Source: Ricordea florida (lineage: Eukaryota; Cnidaria; Anthozoa; Corallimorpharia; Ricordeidae). Taken from it: 64,000 nt of DNA. How positions within the stretch are numbered: the first letter of the stretch is position 1; each line of letters opens with the position of its first letter. This document shows, one piece after another, positions 12,301 to 24,300 of the stretch. The translations under genes were made by a program, and so were the position numbers. The DNA lies in the NCBI GenBank assembly GCA_949710005.1, contig OX453282.1:20363225-20427224 (forward strand), read 5' to 3'. A model generated the notes under the pieces. The model had not been told where the DNA came from and did not search any database. It was given only the letters and a program-made list of their open reading frames with translations.

Positions 12301-15300
12301 AATCCACAAAACTTGACGTCTTTAAATGTTTGTTTTCCTTCGGTGACTTGTGTTTGAATTTCATCTTTTCAACCCGTATATACATATCTACATTAATAAG
12401 TTGTACTGTCTATTTATTTTTTTCATTTCATGCCATCGATACTTTCCTCCTCCAAGTCTCCAATTTTTTTGTTAATTAGACATTTGTGTTGGTTAGATTT
12501 TGAATTGGAATCTAAGTTCTTATCAAAATGACTCTTCGCCCCTTTCATAACCACATATTGAGGTAAATGAGCAAGCCTCATTTTAACCTATCATGTGACC
12601 TTTATCCTCTTATGAACAGTCATTGGGAAGTATATATTTATACAATGGACCTCAATTCCTCCAAATACTACAACGTAAAATATTTAACATGTTCCTAAGA
12701 ATAAGGAAATATTCCACTCTCTTGGTTTAGTACTTGAAATGCAATTCACTAATAAATATTGCTCTCTGTGTCAGGACCAACGACGGTCACAGTCAATGAT
12801 TTTTGGCGAATGATTTGGCAGGAGAAATGTTCCATAATCGTTATGCTAACCAACCTAGTGGAGATGGGAAAGGTAAGTAGCAAAGAAGTTACAGTAGTGC
12901 TATAAGTATCTCTTAACAAGTGAAAACAAAATTAGTTGCACACCTCTACGAGTAATTATAATGTCACATTCTAATAATATTTACTAGGAACCAACTCGAA
13001 TTCTATTACAAATCGTGCAATCTGATTGGCTAACGCAACTGATAGCGAGTAGCGCAAACGCCCGCGCTTAGAATAAAACAATGACTTTAAAATTTAAAAA
13101 CCCAAATATTTTTGCACATGGTTTCTACTTAATTATTAAGGTTACTGTAGACCTTCAAAGGCTGAATTTTGCGATTTTTTTTTTTCTATGCTCCTCACAT
13201 AGCTAAAACATCGATTTAAAATTTGGTGAAAAAAGTTGTTTGAAATCATTCAATGATCGCGAGATTTCGGGGAAAAACTATTTTGGAGAAGAGTTAATAA
13301 ATAACTAAAGGCGTTCTAATCCCATTAAACACATCTAGCGCCTACTTATTTTTCGCGGCAAATCTTATCGGGGACTAAAATTACAAACATTTGAATATTT
13401 TGTTTACATTGAAAGTTGTGCTGTGTCGCGTCGTTTTGGCCGTTGGTATCAGTGAATATTTTAATGTAGAATCCGTGAAAACTTACATTATGAATTCATC
13501 GAAAAGAGAAAAGAAGCCTCGGACGAGAAAAAGGAGAAAAGCGATTTGTTTGATGAAAGCAGGAGGAACCTCGCCGCCAGTGACAAAGATTCCTGGTTTG
13601 ACCAGCCTTCAAGCTATGTTTCAGGAGTCTCACACCCGTCAACTTCCAGAGAGGTTGGTGCCGGTAGTTTAAAGCTGATGGCTTCGAAAGCTGTTAGCAC
13701 TGGTTTAGCAGAATCTGACTCGACCAGTGGCGAGGAATCGAACGCAAGCACAGAATGGGAGGAATTGGAGTGTGACCACGTTTCGTTTTGGATCGCGCTC
13801 GGTTGACTGGATGTTTGGTTCTTTGGAGTGCCTTTTCCCTTTACTGTTTCTCGAGAGGCTTTTCTCGTTGATTTAACTTTACCAGGAGCCTGACTTTACC
13901 CATGTTTTCGCCGCAATCACTCGACGGTGTTCGACTGCGACTGCAAAACTTCCCGCAAATTTAATGAGCTATTTTTGTTGCGGGCGTTCGGGGGATCCGA
14001 AGCTCGTGTTTCATTGGTCGGCGGCATGATCCAGTTGACAGCCGCTTTGATGAAGTGTGATAAGCCTTTAAACTTTAGGAGTCTAAAACTCGGACTTTAT
14101 TTTTGCGTGGATTTCCTTGCTTCAAGCGAATTAATAGGGTATATAGATTTGACGGATTCTCATGAAATTTGGCAAAAATGTTCCTTGGTTATCAATGCAA
14201 AAAAGGGAGTGAGGCTTTTTTGATATTTCAAATACTTCTCCTTTTACGCGCTCTCATGTGACGAAGATCGGCAAATATTCAATTCGCCAACTTCAAAATA
14301 GATTTTCTCGGCAACCAGTCGGAATATCGCAAAAGCCTCACACCCTTTTGTTGCCTATCACCTACTGATTGACATTGTGCAGTTTGTTTGGTCGTACTTG
14401 CAAGCAGGAAGGCAGGTAATTCAGTTAAACAAATAGTGTTAGTTTTGGATTTGAAGGCTAGCGCGCGCTTACCATTAACTCAAATCTTAAAAGAAACTAT
14501 TTCTTTTGATTGCACATTTTTTTAGCTTTATGATGATATATACTTTTCTATGGTTATAATATAAGCGGCGCGCATACGAATGATTCTTCGGAAGACACCT
14601 CTGAAGGTGTACAGTAACCTTGAAAGATTTTAAATCGCGGAAAACCAAGGGCACTGATGGTTTCCCAGCTGAGTTCTTTCGCTTAAGAAACCCCTGAAGG
14701 TCTACAGTAACCAAAATAATTAAGCCATTCGTCCTTGTTTTCTATACGCTAATTATAAAATAATAGTCAACTCGTAGAAAACTGTCAACTCGAGGAAAAC
14801 TGTAATATGTTTTTTCTGTTTTCAGAACAAGTGCGAGAAGTACTGGCCCGAAAAAGCCAGGAAGTTCGGAAACATCGTCGTAACCAGGAATAAGTTGGAA
14901 GTTTTGGCTGATTACGAGATCCGTACCTTTATAATGAAAAAGGTAAAGAAAATAGTATGCTTTAGGTTTTGTATGAAGTTCGTGTATTTAGCTAAACAAA
15001 AAGGCAGGCGCCACTATTCGACTCTGAAGATTTCCATACAAAAGTAAAGTGCTTAAACTTTTGAAGTTTGATTCCCCTGTGGAGGATTTCCTGCCATGGA
15101 TATACTATGGTTTCTACCAAACTGATACTGCTTGACGTCACGTCATCGTTGATTTTTTGATCAATAGGCACTGCTTAACAAAGAAGACCTGACTAGCATA
15201 CTTAAGTACTACAGGGGGCGATAAAACCATTACTTATTTCTCAAATGCGTTCTTAAATTAAAGAGTATTCATAAGCCCATTATTAGTTATTTAGTATTTT

Positions 15301-18300
15301 TCCTTTCATAATAGACTGATATGCTGTGAAATTTGCACATAGTTGATCGAGGGACTGGTTATGAAACCCTGGAAATTTCAAAAGCAAGAACAGTGCAGTC
15401 TCAATTAGAAGTTGAATCGACCGTGACCCTGCACAATCTTTAGCTTTTGTTTCACAAGTTACGAATATATTAGTCGAAACTTTTGATTGGTTATCCCACC
15501 GAAAAAAGTGTGTTTTTGTGCATATGTAAACTATGATTAATAACAATAAACAAAGTTCTTTGTGCACACGTTTTAATGACACAAGAAATCGTTTCTGAAG
15601 GTATGTGTTGATTTGTAGGATGGAAAACAGCGTCAAGTTGTTCAGTTTCATTTTACTGCGTGGCCTGACAAAGGTGTACCACAACACGCGACCCCTTTGC
15701 TGGCATTCCAGAAGAAGATACGAGCTTGGAGACACCATACTGATGAACCGCTGGTCGTGCACTGCAGGTGACATTTGCGTAATCAAAATACTACCGGCGA
15801 AGTCCACTTCAAACGAGTTATAACCAAAATGGCTCGTCCCGATTGGCTCCATTCAGTATGGTTACAGAGAACGTGAATTAATTTCTTATTAATTTCACAG
15901 CTGCTTAAGTTGTGTACATATTACTGCGATGATCAATTAATGTCATTAAACAATTGATAAGTAATTAAGATACTGATACAATTATTTATCAGTAACAGAT
16001 GCAGAGAAAATTGCTCTGATGTAGCTTGAAAATGAGTTGTAAGATGTCACAAATAATAGTGACTCTTGGGTATCTTTTAATAACAGCTTTCTTATGAAAG
16101 CTGACTAAGAAACACCATTGACATAAACGCATCTTTCTATCTATCTACCTTCCAGCACATTGCGTGCACGATTGTTTGAAGAATTCTTAGATTTTTATCG
16201 GTTCTCAATTCTTACTGGCTTCCTAACTTTCTGGTTTGAGCTGGGGCGACCAAGACCTGTTTTGTAAGAATTGGAATCATTTCATTGTGGAAGGAAAACG
16301 CGAAGAATTAAAACCAGTTCATTATTCTGGTGCATAAAATGCGGACATAAGTCATTATGTGCTCTCCTAGGGAGCCTATAGTTATATTTTACGGCTCCCT
16401 AGGAGACCACATTTTTGTGAAGTAGATACTACGAATAAGTAAAGTTATTCTTGTTGATCTTGATGATGTTGATCTTGGTGATGATGATGATGTTGTTACT
16501 TATTATACAACAGGTCAATTCAGACATTCTTTACATCTATATTTTACTGAAATAGTGCTGGTGTTGGACGAACTGGAACCTTTATTGCCCTAGACACTAT
16601 GCTGGACATGGCCGAGAAAACGAAGAGCGTTTTCATAAACAAGTTTCTACGCGTTATGCGAGCCGCACGTCCAAACATGGTTCAAACTGATGTAAGAGGT
16701 TATTCTTATTCCTTCTCTTGTCCTTTTTTATTATTATAGTATCAATTTCTTACTAACGTTTTCTGTGTTATCGGGTGATTACAATAATTATAATAATTGT
16801 CATAGAAAAAACCAAAATCAATCACAGGTACCCAATGGTGAGCTCGTGGATAAAATGTTAACTTAAATGTTAGAAATATTAAGGGAATGTATAGTATTTT
16901 CCTTAGTGCACAAGTGTCTTGCAGGCGTTAAAGGCAACACGGTTTTGGTTATCTTTCTCGAGCACGAATCACTCTATTTTGATCCGGTGCCCTCGGTAAC
17001 AAACACCAAGGAGTCAAAATGGCTTCTGTTTCTTGAAACCCTCAGTGCCGTATGAACTCTCCCTCAATCACGTGATAAGTACCATGACTGTGATTGGCTA
17101 CCGACAGAACGAGACTTCCAGACGATCGTTAATTACATGAGAAATCCAAGGTTACTATTGGCTCCCATGTTTCTTTTGTTACATGTTTTCCGTGACATTT
17201 CTGACCCACCATCCCAATACCTCGTGAATCCACGAGGTCCACGAGCTAAACATTAAAAAAAACCATGTAAAAATTAAAAAGGCAGATATCAATTCTCACT
17301 CTTCCTAGATAATATACGTGTCTGGAAAATATTATCAGTTAGATTATAATTTAGACTATAATAACCTGGACAGTAGCCATAGAAAACTTAGCTACGTAAC
17401 ACCGAAACGAAGCTAACAAATATCAACGACCGATCGCCCGAGAGCTCCAAATATATAACAACATTAACATCAGTATGGAAATGAAAGAAAAAAAATTAGA
17501 TTTACCAAATTTATTGCCATTTTGCCAATACCTTTTATTTGATAATTTTACCAAATTTTATATTCGCGAGTTAGCAGGGTTCCAATCCTGTTATCACATG
17601 TGCTTTTTTTTTCAGGCTCAATCGCTTTTGCTTACATTATGTTAATACTGGTAGGGTCGAGAACTCAAATAAATGTTACTGCAATGAGGTATAATCAACA
17701 CATTGTGTACACTCTGTTTTAGGACCAGTATGTGTTCCTCCATCAAGCTGTTATGGAGGCTCTGACGTGTGGAAATACAGAAATAACCGCCTCTGACTTA
17801 AGGATTAAGATGAATAAGCTGGCAGCGGTTGACAGGAACAGTCACCTGACTGGATACCAACAGGAATTTGAGGTGCAGTAACTCCAATAAATCATAAACA
17901 CAAAATGGTGTTTACTCAGCACAATATCCTTGAGGTGATAATTTACCCAATTATCCTCATTCATTTGCTTTTATTCATTCATTTATTTATTTTATTTTCC
18001 ATTTACATAATAGTTACTTTTAATACACCTAAGTTAGTGGCAAGGAGACCTCAGGAAACCACAAGGCTTATAGGAGAGGCCACCTCGAAGGATAATATAA
18101 GAGTATAATTTGGTGATGTGTGAGTGCAGCATAACAGATTCAGGATTGCTTAAATAAAAATTCTAACATTTTTTTCTTGAAGGTAAGAAAACTTGCCGAA
18201 CAGGTAGTTGAAGTAGGGAGAGAATTCTAAATCATAGGACCTTGACAGAGAATTGTAAATTGCTTAATGTTTGTACTACAGAAATGATGGCGGTAACATC

Positions 18301-21300
18301 CAGCCGTTCTGGTGCCATAATTATGAATTTCACTACTTGTCCCAAACAAGTTGAGGAACATTGGAGGCAACAATTGATTGTGATAATAAAACAAAAACTT
18401 GGCTATTTGAAATGAGTTCACGTGAAAAATATCAAAGATACCCAATTTAGCAAAAAATGGAGCAGAATGTGCTCGATAATCGGAATTGATGATGGCTCGC
18501 ACAGCAAGCGTTTGCAGAATGAAAATCCTATTTAAGTTGGACACACACTTGGAGGACCAAGAGGAGTTGCAATAGGTGATATGGTGATAAATTAACGCGT
18601 AGTACAGAGATAATTTGGCTTTTTTCTGATAGGTAGAATCGGGCCCTGAATCAGGGTTTTCAAAATGTTTTGAAGTAGACGTCAGCAACTGGAAGAGTAG
18701 GCGGCTGTGTCAATGTTGGGGCCGGAGCCTCGAGCTGATTGCTGTGACCAGAGTAACCGGCGATATAATTCCAAGTAGCCGGCGGAACTCCGGCGGCCGC
18801 CGGCTTGTTTTGAAAACCCTGCTGAATATTATACCAACTGACTTAAAGATCTGTTTAGTGACATATCTAATGTGGTGTTTCCAAGTAAGGTGCTTGTCCA
18901 CGTGTATTCCTAGAAAGTTAGTTACGTTAGTCTGTTCCAGAGAATAATTTCCAAAAAAAAAAATGAGCGAAATTACAGTGAAGTTTCTTTTGTCTTAAAG
19001 ATGACATAATAGGACAGAGAGCTTATTACTTTTCAACCTCATTTCATTGTTACACAAATCCTCATTTAAAATAGATTCAATGAGGTCAGAGTAAGAATAC
19101 AAAATACTTATGTCGTCAGCAAAAAGTAAGGGCTGTGTTAATTTATGTTGCTTAACACTTTAATGATATTGTATAGAGAAGTTGCATATCTGGGAGTGGA
19201 AGTATGACAGCGGATGACAGCGAAAATTTGGATTAAAGAGGATCATGTTGTTGTCGTTGTTGTAGAATCTGGAATTACTCAGCACCCTCCCTGGATCAAG
19301 TGACCAATCAGCCAAGGCACGCGAACGCCATAACGTAAAGAAGAACAGATATTCTAAGATTGTTCCATGTAAGTACCAGGATGAGAAAAAAATCAGATTT
19401 GACCGCGGCGACAGTAACGGAAAGTATTAGATTTCGTCTCAAGTACGCAAGTTAGCTTGTAAATGACTTGCCCTTATTCCATGTGCGTATTGAGATGAAT
19501 AGAATTTAATTTTACCCTCGAGGTATTCAAGGAAAGTCTTAAATATGAGATCGTTTTACATAGAATACAATAGAATAGCATAGAATAGACTGTGTTTTGT
19601 TAAGAGACACTGCAGTAAAACTGAATTGTGCCTCTTAACATTTATAATCAAATATGCAATCACAATCAAATTATATAATTATCTACTTAATAAAAACGTT
19701 CCATAGTTAATAAAGTGTTTCTTTAATTTCGAGCTCTTTCATAATGAAAGATTTCCGAAATCTCTGGGTCTCAACCATCGACTGACCAAACCTCTTCTGT
19801 TTAAATAACTCGTATGAGCTATTAAATTAGGGAGACAGGAAGCTACAAATATTGCAAGAAGGATTACCTATCATAGATTGAAGTAGCTGTAATGTTTATC
19901 TCCAACCCTGCAAGCTGAAGGGCGTCTGAGCAATGCACCCTGGAAAGAATACATGAAAGGGCCCTCCTCTGCACTCTTTTAGCTCCACTTGAACGAATTT
20001 AAGTAATGCGTAGTGCAAGACACGACAAGCTTTATCAAGCGAAGACTTAATACACGCACAATGCCAGATTACAAGATCTACTGTTGGAAAACGCGCTGGC
20101 TTTAGCTGTGCAAGAAAATACAGTTTCTTAGACGCTTTCTTTACAAGCTCTTGGATATGGTCGTTCCACGGTAACGTATCATTTATTGATATGCATCATG
20201 TATTAAATATCTTCTGAAATAGCCATGTTAACCCTCTTATATAGCTTGCCTTGGCTCAATGTAAGTATTGAGATTAAATGAAATTTGATTTGACTCAGGA
20301 AGTGATAACAAAAATGTTTAGGTATCATTTCTGAAAATTACAGATATTATTAACCCGTAATTAGGCTGCGTATGGATCCGGTCATTGTATTATAAGATAT
20401 TCATTTAGGATTGATCTCTTCAACCCAGCTCTAAAGTCCAAAGTTTTGAGACCGAGATTTCCTAAGACTCTAGTTTAACTATTTAATTTCCAATGAGCTT
20501 ACTTTCCTAATTAACAATTGATTATGAGCTCGTGATTTTGGGGTGATAGTTGATGAGGCCTCATGAAAATCGAGAGCGAATAAATAATCTAATTTTTTTA
20601 GTAAAAATCAAAATAAACGAATCATGTGTCAGTAAAAAAAAAATCAAAATACTAAATCTTCCTGTGAAACTTACCTAAAGCGCGAAGACGTCGCCATTTT
20701 AAAAACGCTGCTCCGCTCTAATTAAACAATAGAGTGTTTCTGTGGATCAACTATCGGACCACTAGTTCCGAGACATAAACACTCTATTGTCACCCTATTG
20801 TTCACCACTAAATTTTCTTCCGCGCGCCAGTTGAAAAACAGTCAAAACCCACTAAATGCAGATCAATCAAGTATTTATCCATACGCACAGCCTGAAATTT
20901 CAATAATTCGCAACGTACATTGCCTAAAAATTACGGTATAACTGTCAGAAAATTCACATTTTCACGGGCAGGCACTATCCATCCGGGTATTTTCCTCGGA
21001 AGGGCACTATGCACTGATAATAGAGGATGTTAGCATCGACAACGAGTACGAGTTCTAGAACGTGATCAGGGATTTTGCGTACTGCGCATCTGTTCTGCGC
21101 ATCTCCCCGTTTTCAAGTCGTCCTGTCAAGTTGCACTACGACGAGTTCTCGAAGTGCGTAGAACGAGTGGGTATAGCTGGTTTTCAAAGGTAAAATTCCG
21201 ATAGTTTAATGCATTTATATTTCGTTTCTAGCCTCTCTTTATCATCTTGAACATTCCTTATATTATGTTTTATGTAAAATACTTCTTTTGAAGTCGAGGA

Positions 21301-24300
21301 AAAGCAACCGAACGCGATATTTCCTACACAGAGTAAATTTGCATTTACCCGGGAAAGTTTGTGTCTCTCTACAGGCCTCACAGGCTCACGAAATAACCCC
21401 GAAAATTGCCATTATTTGGTCGAAAATATCCCAACAAACGAAGATATCAATAACGAATACTTACTTCTTTATCCGGTGTGGTTGTTGTGTTGAATGTGAT
21501 GGGTTTTAGGGTGTTTACATCATATAAAGCACAAAATTCTTCGTCCAGAAAACCTTCCATGTGACTGACTAACAAGCAGTCTTAAACGTTTTTTAGAGTC
21601 ATTTTTTGTTTTCGAAATTGTTGTGGAAGCGCTACCTCGACTCAAATTTGGCGCCCAGTCATGCGGAATCCCATAATTTTATTTTCTATAAACTCGAACT
21701 CGGTGTCATCGCTAACATAGAAAGCTGAGAAAACGACTTCGAGTACGAGTACGGCTTGGAGTCGTTCTCGTACTCGTACTCGTTGTTGATGCTAACATCC
21801 TCCAGTGTCTCTTCGCAGACGAACACTATCGCGTCACGTGATCAATTTAAACCAATAGGAATCGGAGAAAATTTAGTGGTGAGCTAAAATGGCTGATAGT
21901 GAGCAGGAGATTAGCCAATCAGATTGCATTAGTATACTAGTAGACTTTTGCCAATACATGTTACATTATCTGCTTCTTATTCTAGTGGACACAGCACGAG
22001 TTCTCCTTATGGCCAAGGATCAAGAAAAAGACTACATTAACGCCTCCTTTGTGGACGTGAGCACTTTAAGTATACAACCTAAGTAGGTTTTTGTAAAGTT
22101 CGATCGTCTGGGTGTAGTAGTTCTGAGAAAACTGTTTTTGACGTTGACTGATAACTCGTCAACCTGAGCGGAAGTCATCATCAGAGTCAACAGAATAGAG
22201 TGCAAAAACGTGATCCACAAATTCACGTGATCATGCTACTTTGGAAGGGGACATCGTTGTTATTAAAGAAACAGTATCACCATCAAGTCTGCCATCGAAC
22301 ACAAACAAGGTTCCAAGGGTTCTGTAAGATACATGAATAATATCTTAGAATGTTTCCTCAAATCCAAGTCAACTTCCTGTCAATGAAGATCAGATTGGTC
22401 CGCTCGTCAACAGCGATGTCATAATTTAATATTTTCCTATAACATTTTTTACTTCTTTTTCTTCGTTTTTTATTCAAGGACTATAAGAAGGGTAACGCAT
22501 ACATTCTGACCCAAGCTCCGCTGGACAACACCATCGATGACTTCTGGCAAATGGTTTCCCAATATAACACTGGCACCATTGTTATGTTAAACAACTTGAA
22601 TGAACAATCAGAGGTAAAATTGCTATTCTTCACTTAGTGGCTTTTGAGCACTGGATGATTGGTTTCCAGGTTATACAAACGGTGCAAAAATTTAGTATTA
22701 CAAATCACATTCTGAAATTTCCACCTAGTGTTCGTCCCATTACTAAGAATATGGAGAACCATAAGAACAAAGGAAAGTTGTCTGCTTCGATGGGATTCAA
22801 ACCTATGACCTCGGGAACAGACCTTATTTGATTTCACTACTAACGTTTGCTTGTTTGTTTTTGTTGTCTTCTTTGACTTTTTTTTTAATGACAAGACATT
22901 TTCTATCAAAATTATCTGCTTCCACAATGAAAATTCTTGGATAACTGAGAACTCACGTTGAAATTGCCAGTCAGTTCTTCATGTTAATAATCATCGTTGA
23001 GAAAACTTACTGTGTTACCTTGTAGTAACCGCGCGCATTGCTTAAAAATTACTTTATGACAGACAGTTTTGCTAATCATTCTGTATAAGTTTAAGTAAGT
23101 ACAACTGATGAGTACCTAAGTTGAATATCATTGATAATCATATTATGAGGCTCGCTGCTTGAGTTCTTAATGTTTTTTGCCTTATTACTTTTCCCTAGTC
23201 TTTCCCACAGTACTGGCCATCAGAAGGCACCGCAGTATTTGGTGGCACCACTGTCCGTTGTCTGTCGGAAGTTACAAATGGGAAAATTACCATTAGAACG
23301 TTTACAGTGCAAAGTGAACAGGTACGTTCATTGATTAGATCAGAGAATGCCACCAAATCTACATAACGGTGCACCTTAACTATTCGACCCCATCGCCAGA
23401 AGAACACCAGCAGTAAGCGGTCGAAACTTCTCGATCCATTTCTAATTGACTACGTCGTGAGACAAATGAAACTGCATCATCTACAATGACTGATGACATA
23501 TTCCACAACAATTATCCTTCTCATTTTTTAGGAATATCTCCTGGTTTTAATCACCTCGGGGTTACTTTATTTACATGAACTTTAATTTTCTTCGTTCCAC
23601 AGTCTCAAAAAACAGCAACCACCGTTCAACACTTGCAGTATACCGGTTGGGCTGACAGTGCAACCTGCCCAAATCCGAACGACATACTTGACCTACTGAT
23701 TGCAGTAGAGAAATCGCAGCAACGGTCTCAAGACGGAGTCATTCTTTTCCAGTGCAGGTAATGGCAGCCAGCAATTGCGGTGAATCAGCTGTTAAAAAAC
23801 AGGCAGAGTACAAGGATCAGAACATCCATTCGAAAGATGCAGAAATTATCGAACACTGCATCGCGAACGACAGCAAGATACTCTTCGATCCTAGAATCAT
23901 GGCACAGCCGCCCTCCGCAATGGAACGAACGCGCTAAACCAAACTCAGAGCGCTTCCTCACTCTTAGACGGCGTTAATTTCAAATTATAGGTTTAAGTGT
24001 TTGTGTTGAAATTCAATCGAAAAATAAAACGGTTAAATCGCGAACTATGATGAAGGTGGACAGTGACCAACAAATATTAAGTTATTAATCAAAGGCATCC
24101 TATGGTGAGCTCGTAGGGCAAAAAGCGTTACGTGTCATGTCCCGCAAAACGTTTCCGAACTTGAGTCGAACATGGAGAGATCACGTGGCAAATTCTAAAT
24201 TTTTATTGACCGCCGAAGGAAGAACCTTTTACGATCTTGAGACGATTGGGTTCCGAAAATTCTGTTGTTTACGCCTGACATCCCAATTCCCCCATCCATC

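Larger units (their letters stand above)
9597..17872 (+). other. Gene A PTP domain D1, catalytically complete
   Basis: Ten exons (9597-9706 through 17723-17872) form the membrane-proximal phosphatase domain. In order: [12 protein letters not shown] (phosphotyrosine recognition loop), [38 protein letters not shown] (WPD acid loop), [10 protein letters not shown] (P-loop with nucleophile Cys and transition-state Arg) and VQTDDQYVF (Q-loop). All key residues for activity are present. The P-loop is split by the intron 15768-16555, a usual RPTP intron position. Large introns hold mobile elements. Confidence 0.93.

Noticed and set aside
13391-14223. Open frames in transposon copy 1 that might be a transposase
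   Set aside because: Composition is protein-like in parts (Ser/Glu-rich, basic run), but no transposase motif is visible and the copy 2 counterpart lacks most of it.
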